This document shows positions 13,701-26,689 of a stretch of DNA of 64,000 nucleotides, in pieces. A program made the translations under genes and the position numbers. The stretch lies in assembly GCA_011317545.1 (NCBI GenBank), contig WUJK01000004.1:62001-126000 (forward strand). Reading direction: 5' to 3'. Position 1 is the first letter of the stretch. Every line of letters begins with the position of its first letter. Under the pieces are notes generated by a model. It did not search any database, was not told where the DNA came from, and saw only the letters and a list, made by a program, of their open reading frames with translations. Source of the DNA: Coniella vitis (Eukaryota; Ascomycota; Sordariomycetes; Diaporthales; Schizoparmaceae).

Positions 13701-15027
13701 TAGATACGTCTTAGTAAGCTATTAGAGCTATTTTATTATAATTATTTAATATAATTTAGTATCTAATTGCTTTTCGTTCTAAAAAGTTAACTCTAGTTAA
13801 AGCGCGTTATAGTATAAGAGACTAGGAACTATTAGCTATCGTTAATACTATATTAAATTAGCGTTAATACCTCTTATATATATAAACCCTAGTTATTATT
13901 AAGATTAATTACCTAAATTAGAGTTTTTAGGAAATAAAAAGATAACTATTAGCGAGGTAAATACGATAGCTATAGCTATTAAGCAACTATAACTTTATTA
14001 TTATTTATTAACCTAGTCGATTAAATCCTATAGATAGATTATTACGGCGTTCTGATTATCGTAGTAGCGCGAAAGCTGATAAGGAGCTACGTATACCCTG
14101 CGATTTTATTATATAGGTATCTAAAGACCTAATATAATTAAAACGGACTTACCGAAATAATAAACCGAGTACTAAAGAGGGGCAGTCTACTATAGGATTA
14201 GTAACTTCTTGTTTATAGATAAGCTGCGAATATATAGTCTTAGAGTATATTTTAGATAAATTAAGCAGCGCTATCTCGTTATTAGACGGCGGAGGTAGTA
14301 TTTATAAGACTGGATCTAGGAATTTTATCCCGTATAGGTTACTAAGTTACTTAAAAGCAGCGGTAAAGTATATAGGATAGAGAGCTTACTTTTTAATAAT
14401 ACGTACTCTCGGATAGAGATTAAGGACCTCTGAGCGAAGTTATTAGACTATATAATCCGAGCTTGAACTATACGTTAGTTCTATAGTTTACCTGCTTAGA
14501 AGTGGGCTTTACGACCTTACTATCCTTCCGCGCGCGTAGCCTTAACGTATTACGGTAATAGCTATATAGCTGGATAAACCTCTCTATATTAAGGTTAAAA
14601 ATATATAATAGAACGATCTATTTATAGTATCTAGTGAATAGAAAGTATATAGAATCCGTATAAGAAACGTATAGAATACTCGATATAGACTCTTAATAAT
14701 AAAGGATTAATTTTACGTGCCTTAGGTGCCTATACTTCGAAGAGAATTACTATCAGTATACTATAATAATATACTATATTATTCCTAGTACCGATATTCA
14801 ATAATAATAAGCTGTTTTTGGAATAATAGTATAGCTATTATACTATAATACTAATGAAAGAAAATTAGGTCTTAAATATACAACCTGCAACTCAATTATA
14901 GATAATCTGCTTAAACGCAACGAATTATTATATAGAGCACTTTAACCTGAATTATTATTTACCAATAGGAAGGATATCTTCTAATAATTAATAGCTTCGA
15001 GGACGAAGCTTGTAAGAAGGGGGATAT
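10791..15027 (+). pseudogene. Family-3 internal region: dead gag-pol with shortened integrase
   Basis: A gag-like capsid relic lies near 11450-11700, reading as a helical segment with moderately preserved codons. A zinc-knuckle relic lies near 11930-12010 and a protease relic near 12240-12480. Reverse transcriptase (about 12680-13480) shows LNK-x5-RIPLPL and a YLDN block near 13250, followed by RNase H (about 13500-14090). The zinc-binding start of integrase may be present near 14740-14830, but the DDE catalytic core expected after it is not recognisable before the polypurine tract. At 4.7 kb the element is shorter than full Ty3/gypsy elements, so it was probably defective or non-autonomous already before RIP. 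Confidence 0.75.
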
Positions 15028-15268
15028 TGTTAGAGTTTGAGCTGGAAACTTGCTTACCTATTGCTTAAAAGCAACGGGAACCCTGCAGAGTTAATCATAT
15101 TTATAGTTATAGATAAAAACTGGAATATTAAAAGAAAAAAGGAAGGAACTAAGTTTAGTTTAATTCCTGAATATAACTTCATTTGAAAACATATCTTGAA
15201 CACTACTAAGATCCTGCTTATTGGATGCTTTCTTGTATCCTGTTACTTTGCCCACCAAAACCCTGATA
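15028..15268 (+). repeat. Family-3 3' LTR
   Basis: 241 bp with many intact CA/TG pairs, for example in 15180-15260. It is the better-preserved member of the LTR pair, is preceded by a polypurine tract at about 15013-15024, and is followed by the TSD TCCTC. Confidence 0.92.
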
Positions 15269-17439
15269 TCCTCTAAGATAATAAGATTTTAGTAAAGGCT
15301 ATTAAATATAACTAAAATACTTAAGAAGTTAACTACCTCGGATAGACTATTATACTAGGGTATATACGAATATAGAAAGATAAAGTATAGGTAGTTAGGG
15401 ACTAGCCTATACCTTAGAACGTTAAGGACGTTAGAGCCTTCTTAAGCTATACTAACTTCTACCGATAATTTATTAAGAACTATAGTAATATTATAATACT
15501 ACTTACGGAACTTACGAAAAAGGATATTACCTTCGACTAGAACGAATAGGTATAGAAAGCCTTTAATATAATAAAAGACGTAGTTATATTAGAACTAATC
15601 CTAATCGAAGCAGATTAAGATAAAGCTTTTAAGATCGAGATAAATATATTAGATTATATACTCGGTAGATAACTCGGATAATAAAACGATAAAGGACGAC
15701 TACGGATAATTAGTAACTTTAGTAAAAAACTAAACGGACTAGAACTTAACTATAGAACGCCCGATTAGGAATTTATAGTAATAGTAAAAGCCTTTAGGGA
15801 ATAGCGATACTATCTTATTAGCGTAAAATAATAAATTCTTATATATACGGATTATAAGAATCTCCAGGTATTTACCTTAATAAAGCAGCTTAATAAACGA
15901 TAAGTTAGATAGTACGAATTTCTATTAGAATTCGACTTTAAAATTATCTACCGTAAAGGTAAAGAAAACGAACGAGTAGACGCTCTTAGCAGACGGTTAG
16001 ACTATAAGGATAGTAATAGTAAAGACTAAGATATTATAGTAATCTTTAAGGAAGATTCGGAAGGTAACCTTATTATACTATCTATTACTAAGGAACTTAA
16101 TATAATACTATATATCGAAGGAGAAATACCTAACCTCGATAGTATAATAATATTAGAATAAAACGACTATATTAGAAGTATCTATAGCGTACTAGTATAT
16201 AGATACTAAGGAATTAGAGCAACCTATAAAAGGATCTAACGCTATTAGAATTTACTAAACCTTAGGAAACGAGTTATAGATATCGTTAATAACTACGATA
16301 TATATAAACGGAATAAGATAGAACGATATAAACCTTACGGACTATTATAACCTCTACTAATACCTATAACTATTTAGTTATTTATTAATCTAGACTTTAT
16401 TACTAAGCTACCTCTCTTATAAGACCCTTTAACTAAAGTATAGTACGATAGTATCTTAATAGTAGTTTATAGACTAAGTAAGTATATATACTTCCTACTA
16501 TATAAAGAAAGTAGTATTATAGAAGAACTCGTATATATATTCCTCCGTATTATTATCGCTAACTACGGAATACCTTAGGAAATTATATTAGATAGAGATA
16601 GAAAATTCGTATCGAAATTCTGGATCTTACTTACTAAATACCTCGGAACGATATAACGTATATCTATAGCATTTTATCCTTAGATAAACGGATAAACGGA
16701 ATATATTAACTAGATTATAGAATAATATCTATAATACTACGTTAACTATAAATAAGATAATTAGGTCGAACTTTTACTAACCGCATAGTTCGCTTATAAT
16801 AGTATAGATATAATAAGTATAGGAAAATTACTATTCTTCCTACTCTACGGATATAATCCTACGGTATACTACGAAACGCTATTAGGTAGAAATATAGAAA
16901 CGGCGGACTAATACGCTAAGAGAATTAAGTAGTTATATAAAGATACTTAACGTATACTTTAGGATATTAAAGAATAAATAACGAAATACGCTAATTAGAA
17001 AAGGATTAAGGGATTAATCCTATAGAAGGGAGATAAAGTCTACCTTAACTATAAAAATATTAAAACTACTAGACCTAGCGATAAACTCGATTATAAATAA
17101 CTCGGACCTTATAAAATTATACGATAGATTTTACTAGTTAACTACGAATTAAAAATCCTATATATACGCTTATACCTAGTCTTCTATATTTCCCTCCTAG
17201 AACTAGCATTAATAGATATAGAACTCTTATATAACGTAGATATTATCGAATTAGAATAGGTATAATATAAAGTTAAATAGATCCTCGACTTATATAAACG
17301 CGGACGCGGAAAATAATACCTTATTAAATAGAAAAATTACGATAATTCGGAAAATACTTAGGAACTACTAAAGAACGTATACCTAGACCTTATTAAAGAA
17401 TACGAAAATAAAAAGCTATTATAGCCTTAGATAGAGAAG

Positions 17440-17512
17440 GCGCTATAGGGAATCGAACCCCGGACCTCTTAGTAAGAAACTAGGAGCTCTAATTATTAAG
17501 CTATAAGACTAC
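17440..17512 (-). other. tRNA-like relic in family-1 copy A, between chromodomain and 3' LTR
   Basis: Read on the minus strand, this stretch contains a consensus T-arm (GGTTCGATTCCC preceded by CCGG), an anticodon-arm-like hairpin (CCTAG / CTAAG around a TTTCTTA loop, which would give anticodon UCU) and a D-arm-like AGCTTAATAATTAGAGC. The acceptor ends do not pair, so it is a degraded or chimeric tRNA-like sequence and not a working gene. The same module is at 38700-38773 in copy B. Confidence 0.5.
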
Positions 17513-18334
17513 TTATATCTTTAACTATAATAGCTACCTATAGGAATAACTAGACCTTTATTAAGGACCCCTAGTAATAACTCTAAGAAAATTAGAGTTA
17601 TAAACTATTAATAGTAGAAGGCCCTAAGCCGAAGAAATTAGATACGGATAAGTCCGTAGACTCTAGGAAGGTACTAAAGTTTATTACCCCGAAACTACTA
17701 AACTCCTATAATTCGGTAGTAGCTTCGGATTCCGCGGAAATAGCCGTATTTACGCCGGACTTAGCTTTCTACTCCTCCTAAGTATTAAGCGACTCTAATC
17801 CCGTATTTACTAGCTTTATACTCCTCTTTATTAGAGACTTACGCTAAATATAAAGACGCTCTAAGCGAGAAAGCGCCTCCCCCGCCTTACGATAAGCCTT
17901 ATAAAGCTCCTTATATATATTAGCCTCCTATATATAAAGTTTCTTCTCTTCCGATAAAATATAAGAAACTATATAGAGTTAGTATATTAGTAAGGAAAAT
18001 TATTATAGCTAGGACTTATAAGTATTTATAGGAATACTATTCCTATTATACCGTTTTCCTCGCTTTATATATATAGAATAGCGCGAAATACTATCTATTA
18101 TACGGTATAACCACCCTTTAGAAGTATAGAGAGAATAAGGTATTATCTTAAAACTAAAAGTTTTAATAGAAAGATAAAGACGGTTATATTACTCGGTTTT
18201 CTTCGAATACGATTTCTAGATACCTATAGATATAACGAATTAGGAAGGTATAATCCGGAGTAAGAATATTAAGTAGGATTACTTACGGAAATACTATAGG
18301 TCTTTAGGGATAAAGACCGATAGAAGGGAGATAA

Positions 18335-18813
18335 TATTATAACCTACGGTTATATAGGTTATAGGAATAGGCTAGTATAACTATATACTAGTAGATCGGA
18401 ACCTTAATAAACCGATAGGGATCTCTTATATAAGAATATAAAGCGGTATAATTAGGGTTAGGGTTAGATTACCTTAATAATTAAGATAGTTAGAATAATA
18501 ATAATCTAAATAATCTAAATAAGCTAACGCTCCTATTACTCTAGGTAATCTAAAGATTTATACTTACTATAGATAGGAAATAATAAAAGGATATAAGGAT
18601 AGGAGTTTATAGCTTAATATTAGATAGTTTCCTTATAGTCTTTAGTTATAAATCTAAGTATTATTTTATATAATAGGGTACTCCCTCTTAATTACTTATA
18701 ATACTTAATATTGCTCGATAATATACGAAGACTTAAAGGTAATACTTCCCTACCTACTAATATATAATTTATAGGTACTTCCAGAATCCGGGATTCAGGC
18801 AAGGATTATTATA
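18335..18813 (+). repeat. Family-1 LTR shared by copies A and B
   Basis: 479 bp, preceded by a purine-rich tract (agaagggagataa). It serves as the 3' LTR of copy A and is followed directly by copy B internal sequence, so two elements share one LTR. It contains TAGGGTTAGGGTTAGA, a telomere-like string that recurs in the other family-1 LTRs and belongs to the LTR. Confidence 0.9.
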
Positions 18814-21195
18814 TTAAGGATATATTCGATATATTCGTAAGATTCGAATATATCCTTAAGGAAATATTTAGCGATCCTAATAAAGAATAAACTATAATAT
18901 AATAACTTATAGAACTTAAGTAGAATAAATCTGCTTTAGCTTATATAGTCCGCTTTAAATAACTCTTAATATACTTTCCTTAGGAAGATAAGAACCTTAT
19001 AGAATACTATTATAAAGGACTTAAGGATAAGGTTAAGGACGAAATCTCTAAGTAGGATTAGCCTAAAGACTTTATAATATTTAGTAATAATATTATCCGT
19101 ATCGATAATTATCTCTACGAAAGATATATAAAGAAAAGTAAGAAAGGAGGAAGCTATACTATATAAAGGAATTACGCTAATATAGGACGGCGGATTTAAT
19201 AGATAACTAACTATAGCTTCTAGTAATAAGGTACGGTAGTTAATAATATTATATATATAGGATCTATAGAGCTTAATATAGCTTAGCGTAAACCTATAAG
19301 TAAGGAATACTTTAACTATAGTAAGATAGGCTACTTTATACGAGAATACCGATAACCTAAGAAACCTAGAGAATTTAAGAAAGTCCCCGAAGGACGATAA
19401 GTTAATATTATAATATATAAGATTATAAACTCTACTCCTAGCTAAAACTAGCTTTTAGAGTAAGGATCGGATAACTCCGATTATAGACTCCTTAACTAAA
19501 CCTTCTATTATAAGGATAATTATATAATATACCTCTTAGTAAAGTAAGGCTTAGGATAGTTTACTTAGAAACCTTATAAGGAACGATAAATTATAATTAC
19601 CTAGAGGACGCCTTTCTTAATAGATAATAGTTTATTTAAAAGACTAATAATAGAATAATAAGCCTAGCTTATTAGGGAATACCCCTATTAATACGATATA
19701 AAAGGGTATAAACTACCTAACGAAACGGATATTTTATAGAATAATATTATAGAAATTATAAAATAGTAGGAAACGCTTAATATTAGTTAGGATATTAATA
19801 CCTAAACTATTAATAAAGAAATAAGCTTAGAATTAGAAAGCTTTATAAACGAAGATATCGATAAAGGAGATATATACTACCTTATCTATAATATTATACC
19901 TAGAGAACTATTTCGAATAATAACCTATTAAGATAAAACCCCCCTTATATAGGAAGATATACGAATTAATTACCTTTACGAAAAGTACTACTAGATTATA
20001 TAGTTTACCTATATTATATATAATTATAGATAATACTTTAAATATAAGGTAATTAACGAATAGTTCCCTATATACGAGATAGGGTATAGTATTATCGCCT
20101 ATAACGACGATAATAGTAATTATTATAAAGTACTTAGAATAAGGGGAAACTACGCTAATATTAGCCTTATATATAATACTCCCTACGAATATACTATATA
20201 ATAAGTAAAATAGTACTAATATACGATACCCTAGTATATACCTTACGCGTAAGAAAAAGCGCTCGATTAGTATAGAATATACGAATAGAAATAAAGGGAA
20301 AAGCTTATAAAGCTTATATATATAGAACTTATATACTATAGCTTCTATAAATACGCCGATTATATAAAATACCTAGCGGATAAACCGTATACCTATTACA
20401 ACCTTAAAGATAATTAGCTCGGAGTATAAACTCCTTATACGAAAGAAGAAAATTAAGCGCGCTTATAGCGATAGGCTATAGTATATATATAATACGGAAT
20501 ATAATAAGCTAAGAACCTAGTATAAATAGTAGCCTTTAGAGTATAATAAGAATAGTAGAACCTAAAAGGTAAAGATCGCTTATAAGGGATAATAAACGAT
20601 TAGGACTTATAGTAAAGTCCCTTTATATAATAGATAGCTCGATATACGAATATTTGAAAATCGTAGTACGAATTAACGATAAATACTATATAATATTCCT
20701 TAGATAGCGGAGTATAAGGAAACTTTATATCCTTAAGTATTATTAATAGAGAACGGATACCTTAGAAGAAGAAGATAGAACCTTATAAACTTAGTATTAT
20801 AGAAGGTATAAAAATCGCTTATAGCTAAAGTATTATCGATATAAAATTTAATTTATTATTAGTTATAATCTATAGATATACGATATTAATAAACTTCGAT
20901 ATTACGGATACTATATAATATAAGCTAACTTTAGGTATATTATAGTTAAGAAAGGAAAATCCTCGAATCGATTAGATTAATAGCTATATTTTATAGGATA
21001 AAGCGGATACCCGAGAAACGGTTATAATTAAAGGCGTAAGATCGGATTTAGTTACTAAGCGATACTTAGATAATAAGGGCTTAAACGAATTTATATATAC
21101 CTCTAAATCGAGAAAAGCTAAAACGATAACTACCCTAGGATACGATAAACCTCGATAGCTTATAGAGAAGGATCTAGCGATAATTAATACCTAAT

Positions 21196-21534
21196 TATCA
21201 CAGGCCCACGGGTAAATGCACGGCTTCGGCACACCAGGGCACGAAGCCTTAGTCAGCATATTCCCTTCTCGTCTAGAGACTAGCATTATATAAGCGCTAA
21301 ACAAAAGCGTCTCCTAAGCAGCTTACAAGCCGTACAAAAGACCATCGATAAGAGGACCCGTATCGACGGTAGACCTATAGAAAACTCTATCTACGGGTGG
21401 ATCCTAAACGTAAGAGCTACTTAAGAGTAGCTCTCGCGCCGCTATATAAATACTATTCTTACTTCTCTCCTTAAGTTAGTTAATAATAGAAATTAGGATC
21501 GAAACTATAAACGCTCTCTCGATACCCGTTTATA
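21196..21534 (+). repeat. Family-2 5' LTR, copy 1, with a RIP-free first part
   Basis: 339 bp. The first ~220 bp keep CA and TG almost throughout (for example CACAGGCCCACGGG and AATGCACGG), whereas the three other family-2 LTRs show T/A at those sites. The last ~110 bp are RIP-mutated like the rest. It gives the best view of the unmutated LTR. Confidence 0.9.
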
Positions 21535-21599
21535 TTTAACTAACTTTATTTCTACCTACCTTATATATCCAACGGTATTTATATACTTATTTAGCGTAT

Positions 21600-24500
21600 A
21601 GCCTTAGGATATTATACCCCTATAACGAGTAATTCGGGCAACTCCCTACCTAAGCGAATAACGATAATAATAATATAATAATAACTATATAATAAATAGT
21701 TACTTAAATAATAGAAGAGTAGCGGTATATTATTAAAAGAGTAGTATAATAATAGCGCGAAGATAGCGTACGAAACCTAGAAGCGCTTATAATATAACTT
21801 ATATAAATCGAATAATCCCGTAGCCTACTATTATAGGAGCTATTAGTAAGTATTAGTAATATAACGGCCGAGCACCCTAACCTAGCACCTAACGAACTAG
21901 AAGATACCTATACCCCTACCTCCTAAGATATAGAAGATACCAACGTCGATATAGATAAGGCCCTAGAGAGTATAATCGTACCTAAACGTAAGCCCCTTTC
22001 TTAGTTAGCGAACTTTAAGGGTATACGTATTTAATTCCTAGCTTAGGAGCGTACTATAAGGTATAAACTCGTCCGAGATACCTACTTTATCGGGAATTAT
22101 ATAGATAAGTTCTAAGAAATCTATAAGCACCTAGAGGGAAACGTAAAGGTTATAGCGAGGAGCTATTATATCGTAGGAGGAGAATATAGCCTCTAGAAAC
22201 CCTCCTTATTCCTATAATAGCTCCGCTATCGATACTATAATAAGAATTATACTATCGCTACTTTTTAGAGGCTTAGGAGCTTTACTTAGAAGAAAGACTA
22301 ATCCTTCCCTAACTTCTTCTCCTAATAAGAGAAGTTACTAGTAAACTCCGGCGGTATAAAGTAGCCGGATTTAGCTAAATTAACGTACCTAAAGGGCGCT
22401 ATTAATAGTATATTATATACGTAGCTTATTAGTATAGAAATACCGTCGATATATAACGATTAAGTAAAGAAAGCGTTCCGTATCTCGGCTAAGCTAGAAA
22501 ACTATATCGCTATCCGAGACGGTAGCTATACTTCGCCCTTAAGCTATTTATCCGGAGCTATAATATAACGCTTTAGGATAACCTAGCGAGCGGGAGGAAA
22601 CGGATAAAAACCGTAAAACCCTTATATAGATCCCGATAGGGATATAGCTATAATTAGTATTAACGCTCTATAAGCTAATAAGTAATATATAAGGTAGGTT
22701 AATTAGGCGGAGATTAAGCGTAGGAAAGAGTAGGGACTCTATTATAGGTACGGATATTCGAACTATAGAATCGCTTATTACCCCTTCCTACCCGTACGCC
22801 CGCCTATTAGCTTAGGAGCTATACGGGAGACGGATATTAATATCGCCGATACTAACCTTATCGATCTTAACGATATTACCGAGGAATAGGAGGAAAACTA
22901 GCTACTCTTATATAAAGTTATATATAGGAGCTTATAGATCTCGACTTTAGCTTATAAAAAGTAAAGTATTAGATAAATAGGAACTATTTTATAATAAACC
23001 TATTCTATAATTTAACTCTATTTATCCTAGTATTTATTAATTCTAGCTATAACTGCTATTCTATTATAAGCGAGACGCTTATATATAAGCTAAGACTTCC
23101 GCGTATATCTATCCCGCCTAGGACCCTCTATTAATCGTTAAGGGAGAGAATATCGTATAAATAGCCCGTTATCCGCTATATAACCTACCTTAATATAGAC
23201 CTAAACGGGTATTTATATCGTATTTAGGCTTATATAATCCCCCGCCTTTAGTATAACCTTATTTTAGGAAAACCTTAGGTAGAAAGAGAGAGGGTAATAT
23301 ATATAGCTTATAAATACCGCTTAAGCATCGGATAAGTAGGAGGATTAAAGGTTTAGGAACGAGGATATAGCCCTAAGAACTTTAACTATATATCTATTAG
23401 TGCCCTTATTATTTAGAGCGAAGTTCGGCGTATAAAACGCTTAAGTACCGCTTAGGTAGCGTTTTTTAATATTATAATAGCCGATATTACTAAGGCCTTA
23501 TTACCGAAAGTAGAATCTTCGGTTAACGAGAAACTCCCCCTAGAGTATTATAAGTTCCGGAACCTCTTTAATAAGGATATAGCTTCCGCGCTACCGCTAT
23601 ATAAAGAGGGAGCGGATTATAAGATTCGGCTATATAAGAAGGCGGATAGGTCTACTATAAACGCCCTATAGGGCCTATTATACGGGATATCTAGAGAAGA
23701 ATTTATCGTACTAAGGAAGACTCTTACCAAGCTACTTAATATAAGCTATATTAAAGCTAATAGCTCCTTAATAGGAGCTCCCGTAATCTTTATTAAGAAA
23801 CCAGGGGGCAGCCTCCGTTTTTATATAAACTACCGCGCGCTTAACGCTATTTCGGAAGCCGACTATTACCCGCTCCCCCTTATTAAAGAGACCCTATCTA
23901 ATATTATAAACGCTAAATATTTTACTAAGCTCGATATATAAGTAGCGTTTTATAAGCTTTATATTAAGGAAGGAGATAAGTAGAAGACCGCCTTTCGTAC
24001 GAGGTATAGCCTCTTCGAATAGCTAGTAACCCCGTTCGGACTTATAGGCGCTCCCGCGATATTCTAGCGCTATATTAATAACGCTCTACGCCCCTACCTA
24101 AATATCTTCTATTTAGCTTATATCGATAATATTCTAATATATACCGACGGTATAGCTAAAGACTACCGAGTAAAGGTAAAGCTAGTATTATATGCTCTCG
24201 AAATAGTAGGTCTAAATCTAGATATTGCTAAGTACGAATTTAGTATAACCGAGACGAAGTACCTAGGCTTTATTATCGAAGCAGGGGTAGGGATTTATAT
24301 AGACCCTAAGAAGGTATATACTATATATAATTAGGAGGCTCCGAAGACGGTTAAGGGAGTCTATAGCTTCCTAGGATTTACGAACTTCTATTATTAGTTT
24401 ATCGCTAATTATTCCGAAGTTATAGGGCCCCTCCTAGCCTTAATTAAGAAGGGGGTCTTATTTAGGTTCGGGGAATAGGAAGAAGCTATATTCGAGTAGC

Positions 24501-26580
24501 TAAAGCGTCTCTTTATTAGTAAGCCTGTACTCGCCTAATAGGATCCGGATAAGGAGATAATACTAAAAGCGGATTATTCTAGCTATTCGTTAAGCGGCTA
24601 TCTCTCTTAAAGGGATAAGTATAATATCCTCCGCCCGATAGTATATTATTCGCGCCGCCTAAGCCCTATAGAGTATAACTATAAGATCTATAATAAGGAA
24701 CTACTAGCCGTTATTAATTACTTAAGAGTATAGGATATAGAGCTTAGGGGTATTATATTACTATTTACGATTTACTCGGACTATAAGAACCTTAAATATT
24801 TTATAATATTATAGCGTTTTACTAAAAGGTAGGTCTACTAATCCGAGATAATAGCTCGTTTTCGATACTACTTAGTCTACCGTACGGGAGTAGCTAGCAA
24901 GCGTCTAGACGCCCTCTCGAGGAGGGAGCAGGATATACTATATAATATATCTAATAAACGCCTCGCCGGTAGGTAAATCCAGCTTTTACTATCGATAGAG
25001 ATAAGCTAAGTTATAATATATAATAAGCTATTACTAATAGGTAGCGAGGTTTTTATATAAGAGGAGCTCTAACGCTTATAGGATAACGCTACCTTATATA
25101 ATAAGGTATACTCCTAGCTTATAAGCGTAATCCGTAGGGGTAAACGCTCTTTTCCCCTTTACCTATAGATATCCGAAGGTAAGCTTATTAAGGTATTTAT
25201 AGCGGAGTATTCGATCGATAAGAAAGGATTACTTAGGTTCCGCGAATAGCTTTAGTTACCCGATTAGGAACCCCTATATATTAAACTAATGTAGAGTATC
25301 TATAATTCCACCCTATCTAGCTACCTAGGAAGGGATATTACTATTACGATAATAACAAGGGGCTACTTCTAGCTAGGTATATACCGTAATATTCGGCGGT
25401 TTATACGAAATTGCGATATCTATAGATATAAGACGGTATAAAGATACTAGAAGAAGGGCCTTCTTAAGCCCCTACTAATACCTAAATAGGTATAGAGCGA
25501 GTTATCCGTAGACTTTATAATCGACCTCCCCTATAAGGATAATATAAGAGAGGCTTACTTAATAGTAATTACGGACTAATTAATAAAAGCTATTATACTC
25601 GAAGCTATATATAGTATAAGCGCGGAAGTATATATAAAGCGGTTCTTATACTATTACTAGCGGTTTTATAATTTCCCTAAGGTAATAGTTAGTAACCGAG
25701 GCTCGAATTAAGTAGGAGGGTTTTAACGCCGATTATATAAGCTTATAAAGATAGAGTAGCGCCTAAGTACTACTTTCTACCTATAGACGGATAGAGCTAT
25801 AAAAAGGGCAAACTAAGAGGTTATAAACTACCTCCGAGTATTCGTTATATATATATAATTAGATTAGCCGATACTCCTATCCGGCGCTTAACTAGCTATT
25901 AATAATAGGGATATTAGTATAATTAGCCTTAGCCTATTCTTTATCCTATATAGCTATTATATAGATCTAATCGAATAAGTAGAATATAGTATATTACTAG
26001 CGTAAGCGCTTAAAGTTTAAGCCGAGAACTTCGTCTAACGGCTTAAAAACGTAACTACTTTCGCTTAAGCCGTAATAGCAGTCGTATAGTAACGAATAGA
26101 AGAATCTACGAATAAGTTATAAGTAGTTATAAAGCGGCTTATTAAGGGCGATAAGGTTTAGCTCTCCCTACGAAATATTACTACCGACCGCCCTTTAAAG
26201 AAGTTAGCCTAGTTATATAATAAGTATACCGTAACGTATATCGTTAGCCCTTATATAGTAGAATTAGACGTCCCGCCGGGTATTTACCCTCGTTTCTATA
26301 TAGATCTCCTAATTCGAGCTATATAAGACCCGCTCCCGTTATAGGTATAAAGGGAATACCGGCCTAACCCTATCGTAGTTAAAAAGGGAAAGGAACCCGA
26401 GTATTAGGTAGAAAGTATTATTAGAGTATATAATAAGCCGTATAAAGGCTGCGCGAAAACGGACGAAACGCTATAACGTAAAGTCCTAGTTAAGTAGGTC
26501 GGATAGGATTAGTTAAACTAGTAGCTATTATCCGAATTCAAAGATATAATTACTCTTAAGGTGTTCGAGTAATACTATAG
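21600..26580 (+). pseudogene. Family-2 copy 1 gag-pol relic
   Basis: Sense-strand coding relics. A gag region from about 21650 ends in a zinc-knuckle relic near 22740-22790 (Y-x2-YG-x-SN-x-R-I-x-YYPF, Cys/His codons mutated). The protease relic is near 23035-23125, with an active-site NS from an ancestral DSG-like block. RT is at 23740-24170 (RFYINYRALN, YYPLPLIKETL, AYIDNILIYTDG), RNase H about 24480-24960 and integrase about 25300-26060, with an N-terminal zinc-binding relic near 25405-25440. A chromodomain-like segment lies near 26390-26530. The organisation is that of a chromovirus of a lineage distinct from family 1. Not translatable. Confidence 0.82.
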
Positions 26581-26689
26581 TAGCGCTATAAGTTATAATA
26601 GCCTAAAGTTATAGAAAAGAAGAGCGGGGAAATTAAATACTATAGATAAAAAGAAAATTATACGTAAAATACGCGCTAATATAGCTACT

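Larger units (their letters stand above)
10545..15273 (+). mobile_element. Family-3 nested Ty3/gypsy element with 5-bp TSD
   Basis: A complete insertion inside the reverse transcriptase of family-1 copy A. Identical-length LTRs (10550-10790 and 15028-15268, 241 bp each) begin TGTTAGAG and end CCCT(A/G)ATA. The target duplication TCCTC is at 10545-10549 and 15269-15273; the uninterrupted site is visible in copy B at about 36530-36540. A purine-rich tract (aagaaggggga) precedes the 3' LTR. The element is only 4719 bp because the pol 3' part is shortened. It is less RIP-mutated than its host, so it probably arrived later or met fewer RIP cycles. Confidence 0.92.
6947..18334 (+). pseudogene. Family-1 copy A internal region: dead gag-pol of a chromovirus (Ty3/gypsy)
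   Basis: Remnant of a gag-pol polyprotein, interrupted at 10550-15268 by another element. In order: a gag zinc-knuckle relic near 7965-8015 (Cys and His codons changed to Tyr/Ser); a protease relic near 9210-9285; reverse transcriptase about 10020-10549, with DYR-x-LN and KNRYPLPL signatures near 10180-10240 and a YLDDI block near 10475; its continuation plus RNase H from about 15274 to 16020; integrase about 16190-17010; and a chromodomain near 17270-17410 (YLIK-x-KGYDN-type core). The domain order RT-RNaseH-IN-chromodomain defines a chromovirus. Most stops are TAG/TAA where Gln or Trp is expected, so the decay is by RIP. Cannot encode protein. Confidence 0.88.

Noticed and set aside
17440..17512. 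Functional tRNA gene
   Set aside because: Acceptor-stem halves do not pair and several stem positions mismatch; only a tRNA-like relic can be claimed.
18461..18480. Telomere-like TTAGGG-type repeats (also near 39725 and, inverted, 40700)
   Set aside because: They occur at the same place in each family-1 LTR copy and have only two or three units, so they are part of the LTR and not a telomere or telomere scar.
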